Part shown: piece by piece, positions 47,047 through 55,071 of the stretch | How positions within the stretch are numbered: the first letter of the stretch is position 1 | How the letters are laid out: the number at the start of each line of letters is the position of its first letter | Source: Mucilaginibacter sp. KACC 22063 | GTDB lineage: Bacteria > Bacteroidota > Bacteroidia > Sphingobacteriales > Sphingobacteriaceae | Length of the DNA stretch: 64,000 nt | Assembly: GCF_028736115.1 (NCBI RefSeq) | Contig: NZ_CP117877.1 | Span: 558,001 to 622,000 of the forward strand | Direction of reading: 5' to 3' | Position numbers and translations under genes: made by a program | Notes under the pieces: model-generated | The model's input: only the letters and a program-made list of their open reading frames with translations | The model's database searches: none | Told to the model about the DNA's origin: nothing

Positions 47047-47289
47047 ATGTTATTAACTGATTTTGAGTATCTTAATAACTCAGAAGAGGCGTTTAAAAAG
47101 AAAGTCGCACTTCAAATTAAGCGGTTAAGGAGGCAAAACCAAGTCACCCAGGAGCGCTTTTTTAGCGAAACCAACATTAATATTGCACGCTTAGAATCGG
47201 GTAAAATAGATATACGATTGGATACTTTACGCAAAATCTGCTACTATTTTGATGTTTCATTATCCGGTTTTTTTCAAGGAATATATTAA
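47047..47289 (+). CDS. Small XRE-type helix-turn-helix regulator
   Basis: An 80-residue DNA-binding protein. The Cro/C1-type helix-turn-helix spans about residues 30-65 (VTQERFFSETNINIARLESGKID, in pieces: VTQERFF, NIARLESGK, LDTLRKICYYFDVSLS). No other domain. Repeated TGTAC motifs follow it and precede the M13 peptidase gene; they are candidates for its own operators. Confidence 0.88.
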   Translation: MLLTDFEYLNNSEEAFKKKVALQIKRLRRQNQVTQERFFSETNINIARLESGKIDIRLDTLRKICYYFDVSLSGFFQGIY

Positions 47290-47306
47290 TTTGCCTCATA
47301 ATTAAC

Positions 47307-47371
47307 TGTACATAATTTAAAACAATTCCTTTATTCTGTACAGCACCGTCTTTTTATTGTACGAAATTTAA
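47307..47371. promoter_or_regulatory. Direct repeat of TGTACnnAATTTAA and CTGTACAG palindrome
   Basis: Two near-identical 14-mers at 47307-47320 and 47358-47371 (12 of 14 alike, 51 bp apart) flank a perfect palindrome CTGTACAG at 47336-47343. They fill the 91-base gap between the HTH regulator and the M13 peptidase. Confidence 0.45.
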
Positions 47372-47380
47372 TACAACCCT

Positions 47381-49438
47381 ATGCATAAAAGAACACTCCT
47401 TACCATTGCCGTATGTACTGTTGGCACAGCTGTGCTTTTCACTGCCTGCAAAAATGGTTCATCAAGCGTAGATTATGCTGCGCACGATGCTATTTACAAA
47501 AACATGGATACCACTGTTAAGCCCGGCGAAGACTTTTTTAAGTATGCCAATGGCGGATGGTTGAAAAAGAACCCTATCCCTGCTGCTTACTCAAGCTGGG
47601 GTATTGGTAACCTGGTTACTGAAGAACTGCGCGAACGCCTCAGAAAAATTAATGAGGATGCGCTGAAGCAACATGCGCCAAAAGGCAGCAGTTCGCAAAA
47701 GATCGGCGATTTTTATTACAGCGGTATGGATACCGTTACGATTGAAAAAGAAGGCCTGTCGCCGCTGAAAGCAGAGCTGGCCAAAATAGATTCGGTAAAG
47801 GATATACCGTCTTTATTAAATGCCTTTGCACATTTTGAAGTGATCGGTGTAACGCAGCCTATCGGCGCTTACGTTGGCCAGGATGAAAAGAACAGTGAGA
47901 AAATGATGATGAACCTGTTTCAGTCTGGTATTGGTTTACCAAACCGCGACTACTACTTTAACACCGACGAGCAAAGCGTTAAAGTACGTAACGATTATCA
48001 GCAAAATCACTTACCTACACTCTTTAAACTTTCGGGCCTTGATGCTGCCGCCGCAACTGATGCTGCAAAGAAAGTTTATGCTTTAGAAAAGTTTTTGGCC
48101 GATAGTTCAAGAAAGCTGGAAGACCTGCGCGATCCTTACAAAAATTATCACAAAATGCCGGTTGCCGGATTAAGCAAGCTTGTGCCGCAAATTAACTGGA
48201 AAGACCTTTTTGATAAAATGGATTACAAAAACGTGGATAGCGTTATTGTTGGCCAGCCAGAATATTACCATGCGGTAAGCAAGGCACTAACCACTTATAG
48301 TATTGCCGACTGGAAGCTTTACCTGCGTAAAAACCTGATCAATGAATTCAGCAATGACCTTTCAAAGGCGTTTAACGACGAGGCTTTCCGTTTTTATGGC
48401 ACTGTATTATCAGGCCGTAAGCAACAGCTGCAGCGCTGGAAAAAGGTGCTTGATGCTGAAAATAGTTTAATGGGCGAAGTTTTAGGACAGCTGTTTGTTA
48501 AGGAATACTTCCCTGAAAAAACCAAGGAGCGCTATGTAAAACTGGTTGAGGCCATGAAAGGGAGCTTTAAAGATCATATTGACAAACTTGACTGGATGAG
48601 CGCCGAAACCAAGAAAAAAGCGCTGGATAAACTTTCAAAGATCAACCCTAAAGTTGGCTATCCGGATAAATGGAAAGATTTTTCATCGCTTGAAATTGTG
48701 CGTGGACCTTACGTGCAAAATATTATCAATGCCAACATCTTCTGGCATAAACGCGAAGCTGATAAATTAGGCAAACCGGTTGACCGTACCGAGTGGGATA
48801 TGACGCCACAGACTTACAATGCGTACTACAATCCATCAAACAACGAGATTGTATTGCCTGCTGCCCAGTTCATGATTCCGGGTGTTAAGGATGAAGATGT
48901 TGATGATGCTGTTGTATACGGTTACGCTGCTGCTTCAACCATCGGTCACGAAATGACACATGGTTTTGATGACCAGGGCCGTCAGTTTGATGCTAAAGGA
49001 AACCTTAAGCCTTGGTGGACAGCACAAGACTCAGCCAAATTTACCCAGCGTGCACAAAAATTAATTAACCAGTTTAACGGTTATACCGTTTATGGCCTGC
49101 ATGTAAATGGTAAGGCTACTCAGGGCGAAAACATTGCCGACTTAGGCGGTATTGCCATTGGTGTAGATGCATTTAAAAAGACCGACCAATATAAAGAAGG
49201 CAAAAAAATTAATGGTTTAACCCCACTGCAACGCTTCTTTTTAGGTTATGCACTTGGCTGGTTAGGCCAGGAACGTAAAGAAACCTTAATGAATCAGGTG
49301 CTTACTAATGAGCATGCCCCAGGCTTCTTACGTGTAAACGGTCCGTTTGGTGATGTGCCCGAATTTTATGAAGCCTTTGGTATTAAAAAAGGTGATAAAA
49401 TGTACATCGACCCGGATAAGCGTGTGAAGATCTGGTAA
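47381..49438 (+). CDS. M13-family (neprilysin-like) zinc metallopeptidase, lipoprotein
   Basis: A 685-residue extracytoplasmic endopeptidase. The signal sequence ends in the lipobox FTAC. The zinc motif is HEMTH (GHEMTHGFDDQGRQFD) with the third ligand and ENIADLGG downstream, the standard gluzincin pair of M13. Length matches bacterial PepO. It degrades peptides outside the inner membrane. Terminated by a long hairpin. Confidence 0.95.
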   Translation: MHKRTLLTIAVCTVGTAVLFTACKNGSSSVDYAAHDAIYKNMDTTVKPGEDFFKYANGGWLKKNPIPAAYSSWGIGNLVTEELRERLRKINEDALKQHAPKGSSSQKIGDFYYSGMDTVTIEKEGLSPLKAELAKIDSVKDIPSLLNAFAHFEVIGVTQPIGAYVGQDEKNSEKMMMNLFQSGIGLPNRDYYFNTDEQSVKVRNDYQQNHLPTLFKLSGLDAAAATDAAKKVYALEKFLADSSRKLEDLRDPYKNYHKMPVAGLSKLVPQINWKDLFDKMDYKNVDSVIVGQPEYYHAVSKALTTYSIADWKLYLRKNLINEFSNDLSKAFNDEAFRFYGTVLSGRKQQLQRWKKVLDAENSLMGEVLGQLFVKEYFPEKTKERYVKLVEAMKGSFKDHIDKLDWMSAETKKKALDKLSKINPKVGYPDKWKDFSSLEIVRGPYVQNIINANIFWHKREADKLGKPVDRTEWDMTPQTYNAYYNPSNNEIVLPAAQFMIPGVKDEDVDDAVVYGYAAASTIGHEMTHGFDDQGRQFDAKGNLKPWWTAQDSAKFTQRAQKLINQFNGYTVYGLHVNGKATQGENIADLGGIAIGVDAFKKTDQYKEGKKINGLTPLQRFFLGYALGWLGQERKETLMNQVLTNEHAPGFLRVNGPFGDVPEFYEAFGIKKGDKMYIDPDKRVKIW

Positions 49439-49455
49439 AATAAGATCTGAATATT

Positions 49456-49506
49456 AGCAAGTTAAAAGTGCAGATGTTTTTAAATGAATTCATCTGCACT
49501 TTTGCT
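49456..49506 (+). terminator. Terminator after the M13 peptidase
   Basis: Stem AAAAGTGCAGATG / CATCTGCACTTTT at 49464-49503 with outer AGCAA/TTGCT. The U-tract is short, so it may be moderate. TAATTTG just after it is one base short of a -7 box for pnuC. Confidence 0.7.
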
Positions 49507-49520
49507 AATTTGCCCGTTCT

Positions 49521-50147
49521 ATGTTTCATGTTTTTTTAGATTGGTGGCATCAGCAAAGCTGGGTAGAATTAATTGGTGTAATAGCCGGTTTACTTTGCGT
49601 TTACCTTGCCGCCATCAATAATATCTGGAACTGGCCTTTCGCAATAATCAATGTCATACTGTACATCTATATTTATTTTAACACACAGCTGTATGCCGAT
49701 ATGGGCTTGCAGGTGTACCTGTTAGGTGTAAATATTTATGGCTGGTATTACTGGAGCAAGCGACCCGCTGCTGAAATAAAAGTCCCGGTTATTTCCATGA
49801 GTACAAGGCAATGGTTAATTTCTGTAATTATTGTAGCTGTTTGTACGCCTCTCTTAGGATTTACTTTAGTCAGTCTTTCCCCCATTCTTCATTACAAACC
49901 TGCTGCTTATCCTTATTTAGATAGCTTTTGTACCATGTGTAGTATCATTGCACAGATTTATCTTGCCCGTAAAGTTTTACAAAACTGGCTTATCTGGGTG
50001 TTTGTGGATATTATATATGTAGGCGTTTATATTGTAAAAGATTTACATGCTACCGCATTTATGTATGCGGTATTTGCTATCATTGCAGCCAAAGGTTACC
50101 TGGATTGGCGTAAAGAATATTATGCGCAATCTAACAAGGTGTTGTAA
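49521..50147 (+). CDS. pnuC: Nicotinamide riboside transporter PnuC-family
   Basis: A 208-residue membrane protein with about seven helices and the family features NNIWNWPFAIINVILYIYIYF and YGWYYWSKRP. PnuC proteins bring in nicotinamide riboside; some relatives (PnuT) carry thiamine. The start codon is not preceded by a riboswitch, and the next gene is a ribosylnicotinamide kinase-like ATPase overlapping by one base (TAATG), both of which favour nicotinamide riboside. Confidence 0.9.
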   Translation: MFHVFLDWWHQQSWVELIGVIAGLLCVYLAAINNIWNWPFAIINVILYIYIYFNTQLYADMGLQVYLLGVNIYGWYYWSKRPAAEIKVPVISMSTRQWLISVIIVAVCTPLLGFTLVSLSPILHYKPAAYPYLDSFCTMCSIIAQIYLARKVLQNWLIWVFVDIIYVGVYIVKDLHATAFMYAVFAIIAAKGYLDWRKEYYAQSNKVL

Positions 50148-50686
50148 TGGCATTAAACGAAAACATAATTAAGATAGCGGTAGTAGGGCCCGAATCGACA
50201 GGCAAGTCAACTATGTCTGCGTACCTTGCCAATCATTTCGGGACCGTATGGGTGCCCGAATTTGCACGTGGATACTGCGAAAACCTTAATGGCGATTATA
50301 CCTGGCAGGATGAGGTCAATATGTTTTACGGACAGCTTGAGCTTGAAAAGGAAATGCTGCCAAAAGCTAAGAATGGCTTAATTATTTGCGATACTACCTT
50401 TATTACTATTAAAATATGGAGCGACCAGCTTTTCGGTAAATCTCCGCAGGAGGTTTTGGACGAACTGCCTAAGCATCCTTATGATCTTTATTTATTATTG
50501 GATATCGACCTGCCCTGGGAAGATGATCCTTTGCGCGATTTCCCCGATATGCGCGAACATTTTATGCAGGTATGGCATAACGAATTGCAAACCCTTGATG
50601 CAAATTACACCGTTGTTTCAGGCACTGGCGACGAACGTTACAGTAATGCCGTTGCTGCTGTAAATCAATTTCTTAAATCCCTTTAA
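50147..50686 (+). CDS. NadR-like nicotinamide riboside kinase
   Basis: A 179-residue P-loop ATPase resembling the C-terminal kinase of NadR. Walker A is GPESTGKST; conserved WVPEFARGYCE and DTTFITIKIWS follow, and the family's DLPWEDDPLRD is present. With PnuC it forms a two-step salvage route: uptake, then phosphorylation to nicotinamide mononucleotide, which also traps it inside. Translationally coupled to pnuC. Confidence 0.92.
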   Translation: MALNENIIKIAVVGPESTGKSTMSAYLANHFGTVWVPEFARGYCENLNGDYTWQDEVNMFYGQLELEKEMLPKAKNGLIICDTTFITIKIWSDQLFGKSPQEVLDELPKHPYDLYLLLDIDLPWEDDPLRDFPDMREHFMQVWHNELQTLDANYTVVSGTGDERYSNAVAAVNQFLKSL

Positions 50687-50702
50687 TTTTTTTAGCTTTC
50701 TG

Positions 50703-50729
50703 TGCAACGTTTGAAAAAACGCTGTGTCT
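50703..50729 (+). promoter_or_regulatory. ECF-type promoter of the sigma operon
   Basis: TGCAACGTTTG at 50703-50713, then after 11 bases TGTCT at 50725-50729, 23 bases before the TTG start. The same 11-mer with TGTCT 12 bases on occurs before the GIN-domain gene at 25.9 kb. An ECF sigma factor commonly directs its own operon, so this is likely its recognition site. Confidence 0.65.
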
Positions 50730-50752
50730 TTTAGTTTGAAAGCTAATCACAG

Positions 50753-51313
50753 TTGGAAGCAGTTTATATAGACAAACATTATAGCCTGGTGGCTGAGTGT
50801 AAGCAGGGAAGCAAAAAAGCCTGCTACGAGCTGTATCGTTTATACGCCAAAGCTATGCTTAATGTGGCCTACCGTATTGTAGGCAATGTTGAGGAGGCCG
50901 AAGATGTATTGCAGGAGGCATTCGTAGATGCTTTTGCCAAGCTCAAAGATTTCAGGCAGGAAACAACCTTTGGCCTGTGGCTTAAACAAATTGTGGTACA
51001 CCGGTCTATCAACCTTTTACGCAAACGCAAGCTGCAGCTTGTAGAAATAGGCGAAGGCGAAATAGACAATATTGCTGACGAATCAGAATACGATGATGAG
51101 GATATGCAATACCAAGTGGCCCAGGTTAAACAAGCCATACAAGAGTTGCCCGAAGGCTATAGGGTGGTACTGTCTTTATACCTGCTGGAAGGTTACGACC
51201 ACGAAGAGATAGCGCACATATTACATATTAACGAAAATACATCAAGAACCCAGTTTTTGAGAGCAAAAAGAAAATTGAGTGAAATTTTAAAGCAGAAAGG
51301 AAAAGTAGCATGA
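50753..51313 (+). CDS. ECF-type RNA polymerase sigma factor
   Basis: A 186-residue sigma-70 family protein with regions 2 (VEEAEDVLQEAFVDAF, LWLKQIVVHRSINLL) and 4 (LPEGYRVVLSLYLLEGYDHEEIA, in pieces). It starts at TTG; no in-frame ATG fits. Its stop overlaps the next gene's ATG (ATGA), the usual layout for a sigma factor and its membrane anti-sigma. The likely target sequence is seen twice in the window. Confidence 0.93.
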   Translation: MEAVYIDKHYSLVAECKQGSKKACYELYRLYAKAMLNVAYRIVGNVEEAEDVLQEAFVDAFAKLKDFRQETTFGLWLKQIVVHRSINLLRKRKLQLVEIGEGEIDNIADESEYDDEDMQYQVAQVKQAIQELPEGYRVVLSLYLLEGYDHEEIAHILHINENTSRTQFLRAKRKLSEILKQKGKVA

Positions 51314-51870
51314 GCAAGCGATTAGAAGATTTCATACACGATAACCGCGAAGAGTTTGATGATTTAACGCCAAGAGCAGCGTTATGGGATAATATAGAAA
51401 AGCAACTGTCTTTTAAGGAGATGCCTAAAAAGCGCGAAGTAAAGACATTTTCATTAGGGTTTGTACTTCGGTTGGCGGCCATGATTATCATGGTAATGGG
51501 GATTGGCTTTGTGGTTTATTTGAGAAATGAAAAGCGTACAGGTGGTGTAGATCTGGCAGCTATCAACCCCGAGTATGCGCAGCAGCAAAAACACTATGCT
51601 TCGCTTGTGAAAGAGAAACGCCACGAGCTGCTGAACGTTGCCAAAACAGACCCGCAACTATACCAGGAGTTCAGCATCGACCTTGCTAAAATGGACTCTA
51701 CCTATAAAAAGCTTACTAATGAGTTAAAAACCAGCCCTAACCAGGAACGTGTTTTACGTGCAATGATCCGGAACTTGCAGGTGCAAAGCGAGGTTTTAAA
51801 TCAGCAATTACAGATTATAGAACAGTTTAACCAGCAAAAAAATCAAGACAATGAAAATAAAAGTATTTAA
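51310..51870 (+). CDS. Probable anti-sigma factor, single-pass membrane protein
   Basis: A 186-residue protein with one membrane helix at about residues 48-70 (LRLAAMIIMVMGIGFVVYL), a cytoplasmic N-terminus that should hold the sigma factor, and a helical, Gln-rich periplasmic C-terminus. It overlaps the sigma gene by 4 bases and the next gene by 20 bases. No zinc anti-sigma motif (HxxxCxxC) is seen. Assignment rests on position and topology. Confidence 0.75.
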   Translation: MSKRLEDFIHDNREEFDDLTPRAALWDNIEKQLSFKEMPKKREVKTFSLGFVLRLAAMIIMVMGIGFVVYLRNEKRTGGVDLAAINPEYAQQQKHYASLVKEKRHELLNVAKTDPQLYQEFSIDLAKMDSTYKKLTNELKTSPNQERVLRAMIRNLQVQSEVLNQQLQIIEQFNQQKNQDNENKSI

Positions 51871-53224
51871 AAGTATGCTGCTCTACATCACCTTTATGGC
51901 TACTGCCATCAATGTGTTTGGGCAGCAGGCATTGACACTCACTCCTGACTTGTCATACTCAGCCGATGATTTCACTTACACAACAAGTACATTAAATGTA
52001 GAGGATACTACTTATCAGAAAAAGCTGCGCAAACTGCAGGATCAGATGCAGGATCTGCAAAAGCAGATGAGCAAAATACGCTCGGAGCAGTATAGGAAGA
52101 ATGCAGAGATCTATCGTAAAAACTCAGAAAAGCTACGTGAGAGCTTAAAGGGTTTTTCTAATAAAACTTATGTATTTGCCGACAGCGTGTCGGGCTTTAG
52201 CAAAGGTTTAGGTGTTACCCTGTCAAATAGTATAAGCAGGACATTTGCTTACAATGATTACGGCGACGACTATGTTAAAAAGAAACTGCAAAGCGGTGAT
52301 GCGAAAGAAAAGATCAAAAACTATTCGAAAAGCTACAGTGTAGACCGCGATGATAAGATCCAGATCGAAAATAAATTCGGTAAGGTTACTGTAAATACCT
52401 GGAACAAGAACGAAGTTAAGGTTGATATACAGATCAAAGCAGATGCTGACGATGATGATGCCGCACAAAAGCTGCTTGACCGCGTAAGCATTGGCGATTC
52501 AAAAAGCAATTCGGTAGTATCATTTAAAACTACCATTGATAACGATGATAATAATAACTGGGGTACTTGGATAAACGGCGGCCGTGGCCATGTGCGCAAG
52601 ATAGAAGTAAACTACACCATATATATGCCTGCTAAAACTTCGATAGATATTACCAATAAATATGGAAGTACGGAGCTTCCTGATCTGACAGGTAAGGTAG
52701 TTATTAATAACTCATACGGCAGCCTTTTAGCAAAGGGCTTAAGTAATCCTGATAATACAATTACGGTAAAGTATGGCAGCGCACGTATAGATAATATTGT
52801 AGGCAGTGACGTAAATGTAGCTTATGGCAACCTGGTGATTGGCGAGAGTGATAAGTTAAACGCCGATATTAGCTATGGCTCTGCAAAAATTGGCAAGATC
52901 AGGACGTCTGGTAGTATCAATGCTAAATTTAGCGGTACTGTGCAGGTTGCCGATGTAGATAAAAATGTGAAGAGCCTTTCGGTGACTACCAACTACTCTT
53001 CTGTTAAAATTGGTTTGGGTAATAATCCTAACGCCGACTTTGATGTAACCGTTAAGTATGGCAACTTCGATCATGGTAATGTACCGTTAGTGATCACTAC
53101 TTCATCTGATGACGACAAAAGGCACTATAGCACAATTAAAACCTACAAAGGGAAATTAGGTAAAGGCGATGCAGACAAGGTAATTACGGTTAAATCAACT
53201 TTTGGCAGCGTAAAATTCGACTAA
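51851..53224 (+). CDS. DUF4097-like adhesin-like exported protein
   Basis: A 457-residue exported protein. After the signal peptide comes a coiled coil (residues about 50-110, KKLRKLQDQMQDLQKQM), then a C-terminal beta-solenoid of the DUF4097 type with repeated short strands (STELPDLTGKVVINNSYGS, KYGSARIDNIVGS, SYGSAKIGKI). It resembles the distant GIN-domain protein in repeat style. The gene is the third of the sigma operon and ends with a terminator. Confidence 0.85.
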   Translation: MKIKVFKSMLLYITFMATAINVFGQQALTLTPDLSYSADDFTYTTSTLNVEDTTYQKKLRKLQDQMQDLQKQMSKIRSEQYRKNAEIYRKNSEKLRESLKGFSNKTYVFADSVSGFSKGLGVTLSNSISRTFAYNDYGDDYVKKKLQSGDAKEKIKNYSKSYSVDRDDKIQIENKFGKVTVNTWNKNEVKVDIQIKADADDDDAAQKLLDRVSIGDSKSNSVVSFKTTIDNDDNNNWGTWINGGRGHVRKIEVNYTIYMPAKTSIDITNKYGSTELPDLTGKVVINNSYGSLLAKGLSNPDNTITVKYGSARIDNIVGSDVNVAYGNLVIGESDKLNADISYGSAKIGKIRTSGSINAKFSGTVQVADVDKNVKSLSVTTNYSSVKIGLGNNPNADFDVTVKYGNFDHGNVPLVITTSSDDDKRHYSTIKTYKGKLGKGDADKVITVKSTFGSVKFD

Positions 53225-53226
53225 AT

Positions 53227-53260
53227 AAAAAGAGCCTCTGTACCGAGGCTCTTTTTATTT
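53227..53260 (+). terminator. Terminator after the sigma operon
   Basis: Perfect 12-bp stem AAAAAGAGCCTC / GAGGCTCTTTTT with 6-base loop and T-rich tail. Confidence 0.9.
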
Positions 53261-53349
53261 TAAGTGTAGATAATACAGTATTGAATAATATTATGGTTGT
53301 ATTGCCGTTATTAAAATATTGCGTTTAATTAGTTTGTTTAATGCATTGA

Positions 53350-53374
53350 CCCTGTCTGCGAGAGACGGGGTTTT
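53350..53374 (+). terminator. Orphan terminator-like hairpin
   Basis: CCCTGTCT / AGACGGGG (one G-U pair) with a 5-base loop and TTTT on the plus strand, 94 bases after the sigma-operon terminator and with no plus-strand gene between. The rest of the 190-base gap shows nothing else. Confidence 0.45.
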
Positions 53375-53414
53375 GCGTGTTAATACTATATGATATGCAA
53401 ATGAGTGATATTAT

Positions 53415-54602
53415 TTATATCACACGGCAAAGCAAACCTTTTAAATATTCTCCTTCCGGGAATGAAGCCCGCACCGGGTGATCTTCGGGCTGGCAGAACT
53501 GGTAAATAAACTGAACTTCTTTACCTGCATCAAGTGCTGCCCAGGCCAATACCTGCTTAAAGGTATCAATATCCATAGCGCCCGAACATGAATAGGTGGC
53601 CAGTAAACCACCGCTATTCAGTAACAACATAGCAATACGGTTAAGGTCTTTATAAGCCCTCGAGGCGCGGTCTAAGGCAGAGCGTGAAGGTGCATATTTC
53701 GGCGGGTCGAGTACAATCACATCAAACTTTTCACCTTCTTCTTTAAATTTGCGTAGTTGCTTATTTACGTCCGACTGTATCGCCGAGTGTTTAGCTGCAT
53801 CAAGTTTATTTAGTTCAATATTCTTTTTCAGGGTATCAATAGCCAGAGCCGAGCTATCAACGCTGGTCACATTAGCCGCCCCGAATCTTAAGCTATTTAA
53901 AGTAAAACCACCGGTATAAGAAAAGCAGTCGAGAACCTTTTTGCCAGCAGTATGTTCTGCTACGATGCGGCGGTTATCGCGCTGGTCGCAGTAAAAACCG
54001 GATTTTTGCCCTTCGGCTATATTAATACCATAAGTAAGGCCGTTTTCTTTTACTTCAACCAACTCTGGCGGTGGGCTGCCTGCTAAAACACCGCTGGTTG
54101 TTTCCAGTCCCTCATGTTCGCGGGAACCTGCATCACTTTTATCAAAAATACCTTTCGGCTTAAGCAGCTTTTGCAGTTCATCAATAATCACAGCTTTATT
54201 ATTTTCAATACCTGAAGTAAGGATCTGTAACGACAGGTAATCAGCATATTTGTCAACAATCAGTCCCGGCAGGTAGTCAGCCTCGCTAAAAATTAAACGG
54301 CAGGTGTTGGTATTGCCGTCAGCTAAAATGTTCGCACGGCCGTTAACGGCAACGCCAATCTTTTTACGGAACCAGTCATCGTTGATCTGCACATCCTCGT
54401 TCCACTCTAACAGTCTTAATGCCACCCGCGATTGGCTGTTGTAAAAGCCATAAGCTAAAAATTTGCCTTGTGCATCAACCAGGCGCACCACATCGCCATT
54501 GGCAGGTTTGCCCTTTACGCGCTCAACCGCACCTGAAAATAACCAGGGATGGCGTTGCATTACTGCCTTTTCTTTTCCTTTTTTAAGGATAACATCGATC
54601 AT
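53415..54602 (-). CDS. rlmI: Class I SAM-dependent rRNA methyltransferase, RlmI-like
   Basis: A 395-residue enzyme resembling RlmI (m5C1962 of 23S rRNA). N-terminal PUA domain (KEKAVMQRHPWLFSGAVERV), then a Rossmann methyltransferase: SAM site LDCFSYTGGFTLNSLRFGA, VLDPPKYAPSRSAL (the DPPK catalytic/cytosine loop), and ATYSCSGAMD. Length is normal. The start codon lies 4 bases after a TATCTTTG box, mirroring the divergent csaA gene. Confidence 0.92.
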   Translation of the reverse strand: MIDVILKKGKEKAVMQRHPWLFSGAVERVKGKPANGDVVRLVDAQGKFLAYGFYNSQSRVALRLLEWNEDVQINDDWFRKKIGVAVNGRANILADGNTNTCRLIFSEADYLPGLIVDKYADYLSLQILTSGIENNKAVIIDELQKLLKPKGIFDKSDAGSREHEGLETTSGVLAGSPPPELVEVKENGLTYGINIAEGQKSGFYCDQRDNRRIVAEHTAGKKVLDCFSYTGGFTLNSLRFGAANVTSVDSSALAIDTLKKNIELNKLDAAKHSAIQSDVNKQLRKFKEEGEKFDVIVLDPPKYAPSRSALDRASRAYKDLNRIAMLLLNSGGLLATYSCSGAMDIDTFKQVLAWAALDAGKEVQFIYQFCQPEDHPVRASFPEGEYLKGLLCRVI

Positions 54603-54606
54603 AACG

Positions 54607-54614
54607 CAAAGATA
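54607..54614 (-). promoter_or_regulatory. -7 promoter box TATCTTTG for rlmI-like gene
   Basis: Exact TAnnTTTG on the minus strand, ending 4 bases before the ATG. It mirrors the box of csaA on the other strand. Confidence 0.55.
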
Positions 54615-54721
54615 AGATTTGGTTGTCAGTTGTCTGTTATCAGTTACCAGTATCTGTCAATAACCAGATACTCGATTAATTTCCGACACAGACAACGGAT
54701 AACAGGAAACTGAAAAAATTT

Positions 54722-54729
54722 TATCTTTG
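54722..54729 (+). promoter_or_regulatory. -7 promoter box TATCTTTG for csaA
   Basis: Exact TAnnTTTG, five bases before the ATG at 54735. Confidence 0.55.
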
Positions 54730-54734
54730 CCGCC

Positions 54735-55070
54735 ATGGAAACTATCTCCTGGAGCGATTTTGAGAAAGTTGAATTGTGTGCCGGTACTATTTTAGAAGCG
54801 CATGATTTTCCTGAAGCACGCAAACCAGCGTTTAAGGTAAAGGTAGATTTTGGCTCGCATGGCATTAAATGGTCGAGCGCGCAGATCACCAAACATTACA
54901 CTAAAGAGGAGCTGATAGGCCGCCAGATCTTAGCTGTAGTTAACTTTCCCAAAAAACAGATCGCAAATTTTATGTCAGAATTTTTGGTTACAGGTTTAGC
55001 CGATGAAAATGGTGACATCGTGTTATCGGCAATTGACAAGCCAGTGCCAAACGGGAGCAAATTGATTTAA
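54735..55070 (+). CDS. csaA: CsaA-type tRNA-binding domain protein
   Basis: A 111-residue OB-fold protein: VELCAGTILEAHDFPEARKPAFKVK is the family core (quoted in part: VELCAGTI, FPEARKPAFK), with KQIANFMSEFLVTG. CsaA is an export chaperone in Bacillus and resembles tRNA-binding domains. Length is standard. It is followed 2 bases later by the SdpI-like gene and then tadA, so a three-gene unit is likely. Confidence 0.92.
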   Translation: METISWSDFEKVELCAGTILEAHDFPEARKPAFKVKVDFGSHGIKWSSAQITKHYTKEELIGRQILAVVNFPKKQIANFMSEFLVTGLADENGDIVLSAIDKPVPNGSKLI

Positions 55071-55071
55071 T

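Larger units (their letters stand above)
54607..54729. repeat. 123-bp imperfect inverted repeat covering two divergent promoters
   Basis: The gap between the rlmI-like gene and csaA is an imperfect palindrome. Outer arms GCAAAGATAAGATTT and AAATTTTATCTTTGC carry the two -7 boxes. Next arms TCAGTTGTCTGTTATC (54626-54641) and GATAACAGGAAACTGA (54698-54713) match in 14 of 16 bases. Inner arms AGTATCTG (54649-54656) and CAGATACT (54665-54672) are perfect. Confidence 0.65.

Noticed and set aside
49439-49520. Thiamine (TPP) riboswitch before pnuC
   Set aside because: Only 82 bases, mostly a terminator hairpin; none of the conserved TPP elements are seen.
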